Assembly (NCBI GenBank): GCA_023229525.1
Contig: JALNZC010000081.1
Span: forward strand, 1 to 8,437
Source of the DNA: Bacteroidales bacterium
Lineage (GTDB): Bacteria; Bacteroidota; Bacteroidia; Bacteroidales; FEN-979
DNA length: 8,437 nt
Direction of reading: 5' to 3'
Shown here: positions 1 through 6,722 of the stretch, one piece after another
Layout: every line of letters begins with the position of its first letter
How positions within the stretch are numbered: the first letter of the stretch is position 1
Made by a program: the position numbers and the translations under genes
The notes under the pieces: model-generated
The model's input: only the letters and a program-made list of their open reading frames with translations
Databases searched by the model: none
Told to the model about the DNA's origin: nothing

Positions 1-1601
1 AGTACCACATATTCCTCTACCGAATTATCCAGGATATTTCGTACAAGCATGGCAAATTTTGACAGATAAATGCTGGCTTTATCCGGTTTTTCGGTCAAAA
101 TGAAATTCTGGATATTGGTCAGTGAATTGAAGATGAAGTGTGGATTCATCTGCGAGCGGAGAAGTTTTTGTTCGAGGATAAGCGCTTTCTGATCCGACAG
201 GAACCTTTTCCGCTGAATCCAAAGTGTCAGGATCAATAATGCTGTCAATAAAGCACCACCGATTGCAGCAAAAAAAATCCTGTTCTGTATCATCTTAAAA
301 CGGTTGAGTTCATTATCTTTTATCAAACCACGGATCTCTTGCCTTTTTATCTCATCTTCATAATCCGCTTCCAAACCAAGAATTTGCCTGTTCAGATCAT
401 TAAGGGTAAGAATGTTCTTTTCTTCTTCCAGTTTCTTCTGATATTCATGTGCGTGCCGGTAATCACCGCTTAATTCATAAAACCTGACCAGATCTCTGAA
501 ACAATCAACCCGCCACGACCGCATTTGGGTGATACCCCAAATCCTTATACCCGGATCTGTGTGAATGATTTGTCCGATTTTAATCAAAAAAGTGTCGCTT
601 AAGTTCAACCCCTGGTGCAGATATTTACCCGCACGATGATAACGGCCACGGTCTGTGTCAATTTCTCCCAGAGTTAACAGTGCACCGGCATAAAGATCAT
701 AGCGATCCGTTTTTTTTAATAACTCTGCCGCCTGAAGACTATGAGAATATCCCATTTCCATATCACGAAGATGATAATAATAATAGAAACCAAGGTTCAT
801 ATGTTCCAACCCTTCCATAATATTCCTGACGTTTGTATCTTGTAAAGTGAAGCATACTTGAAGGGATTTATAAAAAAAGACTGGTGTTGATGAGTCATGT
901 TTCACCTGATAGTATAATCCCTGATTATTATAAAGATCGGGCAACAACAGGATGTCGGGATGACGAATTACATAACTGAGTACGATCCCGTTATATTTGA
1001 GGGCACTGTCTATCATGGAATTCATTGGTTCGGAAGTCAGGGTGTCAATTCTATCGAGGGTTTGAATTTTGTAATAATAGGAGCTACCAAGAGTAAAATA
1101 GGCCAACATGGTCGCAACAGAATCACCAATCACAGCAAAATTAGATGCTGCACGTTGGAAATATGCAGTCACCTTTTTGGTATTGCGAACATACTCGTTC
1201 ACTGAACCAAGCTGCAGAAGCAGGTTGCCAATTTCCCTTGATGGTTCGAAGGGTTCAAGGATCCGTAAAGCGGTAAGATAATTCGTCAATGCATTTTTAA
1301 TATCGCGTTTAAAATAATAGCAGTTGCCGATGTTGAAAGTTGCAATTCCTTTACCCTTAATATAGTCCAGACTTCCCGACAAATAAAGCGCTTCCCGTGC
1401 ATAACGCATACCGGAATCGAAACTTCGTGGGGATAGATTCAGGGCGAGACTATTCAGCAAATCAACTTTCCGGAGACCATTTGCTTTCTTAAGAAGTATA
1501 AACAGACTGTCGACTGTCTTTTGTCTTGTCTGATTCGGGATCTGCCCTGGGGTGAGGAGGTGGATGAGGAGAAAAATAATCAGGGAAAAGGTCCATTTCA
1601 T
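1..1601 (-). CDS. Sensor histidine kinase, YehU/LytS type, with TPR-like sensor region (partial, C-terminus beyond window)
   Basis: I translated this by hand from the ATG at 1601: 533 codons stay open to the left edge, so the gene is cut at its 3' end. Residues 1-20 look like a signal peptide or N-terminal membrane anchor (MKWTFSLIIFLLIHLL). Residues ~25-385 are helical and tyrosine-rich with TPR-like spacing, the usual periplasmic sensor of this Bacteroidota kinase class. Residues ~385-440 are charged and probably coiled coil. One membrane helix lies at ~442-462. The His_kinase domain follows, with the hallmark QMNPHFIFNSL, in which H488 is the expected phosphoacceptor. The HATPase_c domain should lie outside the window. 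The start ATG overlaps the stop of the upstream regulator gene as ATGA, so the two are almost certainly co-translated, and the kinase should phosphorylate that regulator. The signal sensed is unknown. The family call is firm; the TPR count is not resolved. Confidence 0.93.
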   Translation of the reverse strand, partial: MKWTFSLIIFLLIHLLTPGQIPNQTRQKTVDSLFILLKKANGLRKVDLLNSLALNLSPRSFDSGMRYAREALYLSGSLDYIKGKGIATFNIGNCYYFKRDIKNALTNYLTALRILEPFEPSREIGNLLLQLGSVNEYVRNTKKVTAYFQRAASNFAVIGDSVATMLAYFTLGSSYYYKIQTLDRIDTLTSEPMNSMIDSALKYNGIVLSYVIRHPDILLLPDLYNNQGLYYQVKHDSSTPVFFYKSLQVCFTLQDTNVRNIMEGLEHMNLGFYYYYHLRDMEMGYSHSLQAAELLKKTDRYDLYAGALLTLGEIDTDRGRYHRAGKYLHQGLNLSDTFLIKIGQIIHTDPGIRIWGITQMRSWRVDCFRDLVRFYELSGDYRHAHEYQKKLEEEKNILTLNDLNRQILGLEADYEDEIKRQEIRGLIKDNELNRFKMIQNRIFFAAIGGALLTALLILTLWIQRKRFLSDQKALILEQKLLRSQMNPHFIFNSLTNIQNFILTEKPDKASIYLSKFAMLVRNILDNSVEEYVV

Positions 1602-2350
1602 TCTGCCAGCTTTTCAAACAATTCCAGCAGCTCCTCGCGTTTCCTTGATGCCACCGGTATCTTGCAATCATTGTTCAATATGACAAAACCACCTTCCTGC
1701 TTTTCAAAACGCTTTATCTGGGTGAGGTTGATCAGGTAGGACTTATGGATGCGGTAAAAGCCGCAGTCGCTGAACATCTCATCGAACTCCTTCAGTGTTT
1801 TGGTGATCAGGATGCGGTCACCTGCTGTCGTGTGAACATAGGTATAGCAGCCATCCGATTCACAATGGGTGATGGTCTGCAGGTCGATCAGGTAAATATT
1901 TCCCTGGGTTTTGAGAACAATTTTCTTTTTCTGTCTGAATTCAGTTCTCAGGTTTTCTTCAAGGGCCTGTACCTGTGAATTAAAATGTTCCTGGATCAGG
2001 GTTTCAGCGCGTTTTACTGCAGCTGAAAGATCTTCCGGGTTGATGGGTTTGAGGAGGAAATCGATGGCTGCAAACCGGAAAGCCTGAACAGCATATTTTT
2101 CGTATGCCGTAATAAAAATAACCTTAAAATCGATGGAGTCAAACCTGTGGAGCAGGTCGAAACCGGTGCCGTCATCCATCCGGATATCAAGCAATACAAG
2201 ATGGGGGTGAAGCTCGCGGATGATTTTCAATCCGCTTTCCACGCCACCAGCTTCTCCGACAAGTTTTACCTGCGGACAAACCATCGCGAGCAATCTGCGG
2301 ATGGTCTCACGAACAAGATCTTCGTCGTCAATGATAACAGTGCGAAGCAT
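1598..2350 (-). CDS. LytTR-family response regulator transcription factor
   Basis: This is a 250-residue two-domain regulator. The receiver domain (~1-120) begins MLRTVIIDDED, giving the acidic pair D8/D9. The phosphoacceptor is D55 in HLVLLDIRMDDG, with T81 (FITAYEKYAV) and K101 (FLLKPI) as the other conserved receiver residues. A charged, probably helical linker (~121-143) leads to a LytTR DNA-binding domain (~143-247) with the typical FYRIHKSYLINLTQI and a closing KIPVASRKREEL. The length is normal for the family. The frame is also open to a TTG at 2401, but ATG 2350 puts the receiver at its usual N-terminus, and a promoter-like -7 box at 2371-2378 lies inside the longer version. The gene overlaps the downstream kinase by ATGA, so the pair forms a two-component system. 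Such regulators bind direct repeats upstream of targets; the targets here are unknown. Confidence 0.95.
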   Translation of the reverse strand: MLRTVIIDDEDLVRETIRRLLAMVCPQVKLVGEAGGVESGLKIIRELHPHLVLLDIRMDDGTGFDLLHRFDSIDFKVIFITAYEKYAVQAFRFAAIDFLLKPINPEDLSAAVKRAETLIQEHFNSQVQALEENLRTEFRQKKKIVLKTQGNIYLIDLQTITHCESDGCYTYVHTTAGDRILITKTLKEFDEMFSDCGFYRIHKSYLINLTQIKRFEKQEGGFVILNNDCKIPVASRKREELLELFEKLAE

Positions 2351-2370
2351 GTCCTGGTCATAACATTTCT

Positions 2371-2402
2371 CAAATATAGCCAATTCCATTACGGTTTGCA
2401 AG
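2371..2402 (-). promoter_or_regulatory. Promoter-like site (Bacteroidota type) for the regulator-kinase pair
   Basis: Read on the minus strand there is CTTG (2399-2402), a 20-bp spacer, then TATATTTG (2371-2378). This fits the Bacteroidota consensus of a TTG/TTTG -33 box and a TAnnTTTG -7 box with a 17-23 bp spacer. Transcription would begin near 2364, leaving a short leader before ATG 2350. It suggests that the regulator and kinase are transcribed separately from the beta-helix gene. This is a sequence match only. Confidence 0.5.
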
Positions 2403-2411
2403 TTTAAAATT

Positions 2412-2474
2412 CAGTTGGCAGTCTGCAGTCAACAGTCTGCAGTCCCCAATTTTGACTGTCGACTCCCGATTAAT
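2412..2474. repeat. 7-bp-period tandem array, intergenic, downstream of the beta-helix gene
   Basis: Five in-phase heptamers of the form CAGTNNN start at 2412, 2419, 2426, 2433 and 2440; the unit CAGTCTG occurs twice. The phase continues through more divergent heptamers: CAATTTT (2447), GACTGTC (2454), GACTCCC (2461) and GATTAAT (2468). The last one contains the stop codon of the beta-helix gene (complement of TTA, 2470-2472). The array fills most of the gap between that stop and the regulator promoter. The order of units parallels the array at 6667-6722. Confidence 0.8.
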
Positions 2475-5400
2475 TTTTTACCATTTTCCCGCTTCCTGTT
2501 TGACTTCCTGCCCGGATGCGACAGAAGTAGATTCCTGCCGGCAGGTCACCGGCATCCCATTCGATAAGTTGTTCCCCCTTTTGCCGGAAGGAGTTGACAG
2601 GCGTGGCCACCATCCGCCCGAAACTGTTAAATATCTGAACAGTGACCCGTGATCGTTCTTTGAGCGTGTAAGAGAAATTAGTTGATTCCCTGAACGGATT
2701 CGGAAAAATCGTAAATCGCAAATCGCAAATCGTAAATTGCAACTCCTCCGTGCCAACATTGCTCCACTCATATGCTCCCATATCAATCCGGTCTTCCCAT
2801 ATCCTGGGCCCGCCTGCCAGATCTGTAAGCGGCAAAAATAATCCGGTAGTATCAGGTGTACCGGCATTCCGGCAAGGCGAACCGGTAGTTAACATGAAGG
2901 GAAACATGCCATTTTCTGCGAAAAGCGGATCCTCATCAATGTTGCCTTCCAGCCAGTTCACAGTACCGTTGTTATTGGTAACAACACTGTCCTGTCCCCC
3001 CTGGATATCGGAATTCAGTACCGTCAGAACATTATTTTCAGAATAGATGTCAAAAAGGATTCCGTGAGGCTGATTGTTCCATACGATCGAATTCGTAATC
3101 TGAACTTCGGAATTATATAGTTGAAGTCCTGATCCACCCTCATAATATGAATATGAACATGTATTGTCTGAAATGGTCACATTCGTTAAAATTGATTTTA
3201 ATCCTGAAAAAGAAGCAAAATAAAACCCGCCTCCATATGGGGCTGAGTTACCGGAGATAAGCCCGTTTTTTAATGTCAGCGAGGAATGAAAACCAACAAA
3301 ACCTCCTCCACGGGAATCAGCCATGTTATCAGAGATCGTAACATTTTCGCAATACGCGTTGGATTGAGAACAATGAATTCCTCCTCCATCCATCGCCCCC
3401 GTATTTCCACTGATTTTAACATTGAACAGAAACGGATCTGATTCATAACAATATAGTCCCCCTTCCAAATTATTCATGATGCGGACATCTTCAAGAATGA
3501 GACCGGAATAAGAGCTGAACAGTCCTCCTCCGGAATTATTCAGGATATCAACATCCTGAAGAGTCAGATTGTTATATTCGCTGGAATTAATTCCACTCCC
3601 CCAATTCTCTTTAATTGTCATATGATTCAACATGACATTTGAATTTGCAACAGACAGTCCCCCTCCCCCGTATTCGGAAAAACCTCCTGTAAGAGTCACA
3701 CCCTCCAGCGTCGAAGCGGGACTGTTATTGATTACCACGACCCCTGCAACGCTGTCGGCATCGATCACAACAATGGAATCTCCCACTCCTTTCAGATTAA
3801 TGTAACCGGGTAGATATACCGGGAAAATTTCGCCGTTCGCGGATGGGCCGTAAATGCCTTTAAGCAGGTGGATGGTGTTTTGGTGCAGAGTGTCGGGGCT
3901 GATCTTTAATAAGGCATGATGGATGGTCATCAGGGGATCGCTTTGCGTAAGACCGCTGTTGGTGTTATCTCCTGAAGGTGATACGTACAGATCGTCATCC
4001 ACCTGTTCCAGCTTTCCGTTCAGAATATCAAAAGTGAAATTTGCAAGCTGAGAAGCATGAACACTTGTAGGATAACGAACGGTAAAGGTATCCACTACAA
4101 CCTTTAAAATCATACCGGAGTATGGATCTCCAGACAGATCATTTCCATCAGGCGCGGTATTGAGGTAAATGTTACTCCGGTAAATGGTGTCAAATATTGC
4201 ATAAGTACCGCCATTGACCAATATTCCACCACCCCGGGAACCGGCCGTGTTATAAGCAATGGTCACATTTGCGAGGATGGGACTCGAATTCGAACTGTAA
4301 ATCCCGCCACCCTCATTTTGAGCTGAGTTGTTGGTTATCTTTACATTATGTAATGCCGGACTGGCCGAGCAATATAACCCACCTCCGGTAACGGCTGAAT
4401 TGGAAGTGATGATCACATTCTGCAAAGAAGGATTGGAATTGTACTGACAGTAAATGCCACCGCCCTCAGAAGCCGTATTTCCCGAGATGATCACATTTTC
4501 CAGAAAAGGGCTGGAAGCCAAACAATGGAGACCGCTGCCCGGATTTTGTGTGATGGCCATATTTTCCAGAACCGGGTTGGAATAATCGCAGTAAATTCCG
4601 TAACCATTTCCTCCTGTAATGGTCATTCCGGAAAGGTTGTTGAACATATTGCGATCCATATTGATCACCCCTCCGGTTCCTTGTGCATCTACAACCACTG
4701 CTTCTTTTGCGGTTCCTGCCAGACTGACATAATCGGGAATATTGACGGGAAAGAGATCACCGGTAGCGGACGGACTGTATATTCCTTCGAGCAGGTGAAT
4801 GGTGTTTTGATGAAGGCTGTCGGCCCTGATCTTTAGCAATGCATGATGAATGGTCTTTAAAGGTTCTACCGGTGAAATACCGCTATGGGTATTATCACCG
4901 GCAGGCGATACATAAAGATCATCATCGACCTGTTCAAGCTTCCCGTGTAAAATGTCAAAGGAAACCAGCCCGGCTGCATGAAATTCATTGGGATTCATCA
5001 CCGTAAAAGTATCCACGATAATGGGTTGTCCATTGCCCCAGAAATCGTTACCCTCCATAGCAGTGTTGAGAAAGATATTGCAGCGATTGAGGCTGTCGAA
5101 GTGAATATTGTCAGAATAACTAAATATACCTCCACCAAAGCGGGCTGAATTATAACAAACTGTTACATTTCCCAGACTGGCGTCCAATCCGTAATCAAAG
5201 GATATTCCACCGCCTCCCCAACGGGACGAATTATTACATACGATCATGTTCAGGAAGTTCATACTGGACGATTTACAATAAATGCCACCACCATCTTCTG
5301 ATGTATTATCACTTATGACCAGATCTTCAAGTGTAACATTGGAATTTTCACAATAAACACCCCCTCCGGCAGTTGCATTTCCTCCCCTTATGGTCATGCC

Positions 5401-6645
5401 AGAAATGGAAGTTGAGTCATTGTTTATAATTTTGAGGACGGTGGAAGAACCCCCTGCATCCAGTACCGTGATCGTATTACTGACACCTTTCAATGAAACA
5501 AATTCAGGAGGCGTAACGGGGAAGAACTCACCGGTCAGAGTGGAACTGTATGTGCCTTCAAGTAAATTAATGGTGTGCGGATTCAACGGATCGGCCAGTA
5601 TCTTGGAAAAAGCAAGATGAATTGTTTTGAGCGGATCAATGGGAGTAAGGCCACTGTTATTATCATCCCCGTCGGGCGATACAAACAGGTCGGCTTCAAC
5701 CTGTTCTGTTTTTCCATGAAGAATATCAAAGGAAAATCTTGATAAAGGAGAAGCATGAAATTCTGTTGGATCTAAAACGGTGAAAGTATCAACCTTAACT
5801 TGAAAAATAGTACTGGAAGGAGGAAATGGATAGAAGAGGTCATTGCCAACAGCAGCTCTATTTAAATATATGCTGCATCGGTATATGCTGTCAAAGTAAA
5901 CATCTTCATTGCCACATGCAAAGTATATTCCTCCTCCCTCACCTGAGGTTGAATTATAACTGATCCGTACATTCCGGAATTCATTGATCAGGTCATAGAT
6001 TGAATTCAGATAAAGTCCACCTCCTATTTGACCAGCAATATTATTGGTTACCTCAACATTCCTCAAATTGAATGCGGTACGATAACCGCTTGCATGACCG
6101 TCAGAAAAGCAACAAAGCCCTCCTCCTGTTTCCGCAGTATTGCCTGAAACGGTAACGTTAAACAATGATGGCCTGCCGCCAAACGGCGCGCAGACGCCCC
6201 CTCCAGTTGTTGCAACATTGTTGATTACTTTCAGATCACGCAGTGTCGGACTACCGCCAATAGGGTGTCGCCCAAAGAATATCCCTGTACAAATACCACC
6301 TCCATTCGATGAATTTCCGTTTGTAATGGTGAAACCTGTCAGAACTGCGGTTGAGTCCACACCCCAGATCATCACCACACTACCTGCCTGATTGCCGTCA
6401 ATAATGGTCTGGGAAATGTAAGATGTATCCTGTGTGGTCAGGAACAGAGAAGCAACGGTGATGTTCTTTCCGGTGAAATTGATATTTTCAACATAGGTTC
6501 CCGGGGAAACCAGTACCGTATCCCCGATGTCTGCCGTATCAATTGCCTGTTGGATCGTTGGATAATCACCCGGAACATGGATGATCTGGGCCTGCAATGA
6601 AGCCGTCATGATCAAGCTGCAAATAAAAAGTAGAATCCTTTTCAT
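2470..6645 (-). CDS. Secreted right-handed beta-helix repeat protein with three DUF1565-like modules and a T9SS C-terminal sorting domain
   Basis: This 1391-residue protein starts with a clear signal peptide (MKRILLFICS..., likely cut after LQAQ, residue 20). Residues 21-110 match the opening of pectin-lyase-fold proteins (VPGDYPTIQQAID, then GDTVLVSPGTYVENI). Many short beta-helix coils follow, with repeated patterns such as NVTISDNTA and GGGIYC, similar to PMP-type and parallel beta-helix repeats. The coils are interrupted by three copies of a ~145-residue module at 251-397, 516-654 and 818-963, each carrying a DUF1565-like YVSPxGDNxxSG...PLKTIHHAL. Residues ~1303-1313 come from a 7-bp DNA repeat. 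Residues ~1314-1391 form a Por/T9SS type A tail (FPNPF ... GIYFCRIRAG ... GKMVKN), so the protein should cross the outer membrane and be anchored or released. No enzyme active site is recognisable; adhesion or polysaccharide binding is a guess. The gene lies 72 bp after the hydrolase gene with no promoter-like site between, so they are probably co-transcribed. Confidence 0.93.
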   Translation of the reverse strand: MKRILLFICSLIMTASLQAQIIHVPGDYPTIQQAIDTADIGDTVLVSPGTYVENINFTGKNITVASLFLTTQDTSYISQTIIDGNQAGSVVMIWGVDSTAVLTGFTITNGNSSNGGGICTGIFFGRHPIGGSPTLRDLKVINNVATTGGGVCAPFGGRPSLFNVTVSGNTAETGGGLCCFSDGHASGYRTAFNLRNVEVTNNIAGQIGGGLYLNSIYDLINEFRNVRISYNSTSGEGGGIYFACGNEDVYFDSIYRCSIYLNRAAVGNDLFYPFPPSSTIFQVKVDTFTVLDPTEFHASPLSRFSFDILHGKTEQVEADLFVSPDGDDNNSGLTPIDPLKTIHLAFSKILADPLNPHTINLLEGTYSSTLTGEFFPVTPPEFVSLKGVSNTITVLDAGGSSTVLKIINNDSTSISGMTIRGGNATAGGGVYCENSNVTLEDLVISDNTSEDGGGIYCKSSSMNFLNMIVCNNSSRWGGGGISFDYGLDASLGNVTVCYNSARFGGGIFSYSDNIHFDSLNRCNIFLNTAMEGNDFWGNGQPIIVDTFTVMNPNEFHAAGLVSFDILHGKLEQVDDDLYVSPAGDNTHSGISPVEPLKTIHHALLKIRADSLHQNTIHLLEGIYSPSATGDLFPVNIPDYVSLAGTAKEAVVVDAQGTGGVINMDRNMFNNLSGMTITGGNGYGIYCDYSNPVLENMAITQNPGSGLHCLASSPFLENVIISGNTASEGGGIYCQYNSNPSLQNVIITSNSAVTGGGLYCSASPALHNVKITNNSAQNEGGGIYSSNSSPILANVTIAYNTAGSRGGGILVNGGTYAIFDTIYRSNIYLNTAPDGNDLSGDPYSGMILKVVVDTFTVRYPTSVHASQLANFTFDILNGKLEQVDDDLYVSPSGDNTNSGLTQSDPLMTIHHALLKISPDTLHQNTIHLLKGIYGPSANGEIFPVYLPGYINLKGVGDSIVVIDADSVAGVVVINNSPASTLEGVTLTGGFSEYGGGGLSVANSNVMLNHMTIKENWGSGINSSEYNNLTLQDVDILNNSGGGLFSSYSGLILEDVRIMNNLEGGLYCYESDPFLFNVKISGNTGAMDGGGIHCSQSNAYCENVTISDNMADSRGGGFVGFHSSLTLKNGLISGNSAPYGGGFYFASFSGLKSILTNVTISDNTCSYSYYEGGSGLQLYNSEVQITNSIVWNNQPHGILFDIYSENNVLTVLNSDIQGGQDSVVTNNNGTVNWLEGNIDEDPLFAENGMFPFMLTTGSPCRNAGTPDTTGLFLPLTDLAGGPRIWEDRIDMGAYEWSNVGTEELQFTICDLRFTIFPNPFRESTNFSYTLKERSRVTVQIFNSFGRMVATPVNSFRQKGEQLIEWDAGDLPAGIYFCRIRAGSQTGSGKMVKN
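2673..2706 (-). other. Start of the T9SS type A sorting domain in the beta-helix protein
   Basis: Here the coding strand gives FPNPFRESTNFSY, the opening motif of the Por secretion system tail; the domain then runs to the stop at 2470. It aligns through to the C-terminus with the tail of the hydrolase (6718-6951), including the identical ending SGKMVKN. The domain directs export through the type IX system. Confidence 0.85.
2706..2740. repeat. In-frame 7-bp-period tandem array in the linker before the T9SS tail
   Basis: Five consecutive heptamers, AAATCGT or AAATCGC with a last AAATTGC, start at 2706, 2713, 2720, 2727 and 2734. Because 21 bp equals seven codons, the array is read on the minus strand as a seven-residue protein repeat, FTICDLRFTI (~residues 1304-1313), and keeps the frame open. 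The corresponding linker of the hydrolase has only NTFTIYPNP and no array, so the array looks like an addition. Confidence 0.85.
3757..4194 (-). repeat. Beta-helix protein module, third copy
   Basis: Residues 818-963. The module begins FDTIYRSNIYLN, continues through GNDL, VDTFTV, FDILNGKLEQVDDDLYVSP, a DUF1565-like SGDNTNSG segment and TIHHALLKI, and ends at VIDA. It is closest to the second copy (LHQNTIHLL and EQVDDDLYVSP are shared). New beta-helix coils follow it. Confidence 0.85.
4684..5100 (-). repeat. Beta-helix protein module, second copy
   Basis: Residues 516-654. It has the same order of motifs as the other copies: FDSLNRCNIFLN, GND, VDTFTV, FDILHGKLEQVDDDLYVSP, PLKTIHHALLKI, LHQNTIHLLEG and a closing VVDA. 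It separates two blocks of beta-helix coils of different length. Confidence 0.85.
5455..5895 (-). repeat. Beta-helix protein module, first copy
   Basis: Residues 251-397. The motifs are FDSIYRCSIYLN, GNDL, VDTFTV, FDILHGKTEQVEADLFVSP, PLKTIHLAFSKI, TINLLEGTYS and a closing VLDA. This is the most divergent copy, suggesting that the other two arose by a later duplication. Confidence 0.85.
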
Positions 6646-6666
6646 GATGATGCGTTTTTAGGTTTT

Positions 6667-6722
6667 CAGTTCTCAGGCGGCAGTTCACAGTTCGCAATTT
6701 CACCTGCCGATTACCGATTAAT
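6667..6722. repeat. 7-bp-period tandem array between the hydrolase and beta-helix genes
   Basis: In-phase heptamers start at 6667 (CAGTTCT), 6674, 6681 (CAGTTCA), 6688 (CAGTTCG) and 6695 (CAATTTC), then at 6702, 6709 (GATTACC) and 6716 (GATTAAT). The last unit holds the stop codon of the hydrolase gene. The order (CAGT units, a CAATTT unit, two C-rich units, GATTAAT) matches the array at 2412-2474, so the two 3' flanks look homologous. The array occupies most of the 72-bp gap; no terminator or promoter-like site is visible in it. Confidence 0.75.

Noticed and set aside
960..1205. Plus-strand open frame of 81 codons opposite the kinase
   Set aside because: It lies wholly within the continuous kinase frame, shows no recognisable motif, and has no neighbour or promoter of its own.
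2351..2401. N-terminal extension of the regulator from a TTG codon
   Set aside because: It adds 17 residues before a canonical receiver start, uses a rare start codon, and spans a good -7 promoter box.
2419..2446. Possible terminator hairpin from two CTGCAG palindromes
   Set aside because: The stem is only six pairs, there is no following run of U on the minus strand, and the symmetry follows from the tandem repeat itself.
2478..2867. Second minus-strand frame of 129 codons inside the beta-helix gene
   Set aside because: It overlaps the T9SS tail, which is clearly coded in the other frame; its sequence shows no domain.
3757..5895. Repeats considered as a CRISPR array or mobile elements
   Set aside because: The copies are ~430 bp, diverged, in one reading frame and align as protein modules; there are no short identical repeats with spacers.
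2470..6645. Beta-helix protein considered as a Chlamydia-type Pmp autotransporter
   Set aside because: The coils look similar, but the C-terminus is a T9SS tail and not an outer-membrane barrel.
6646..6717. Promoter for the beta-helix gene in the 72-bp gap
   Set aside because: No TAnnTTTG box could be found on the minus strand; co-transcription with the hydrolase gene is simpler.
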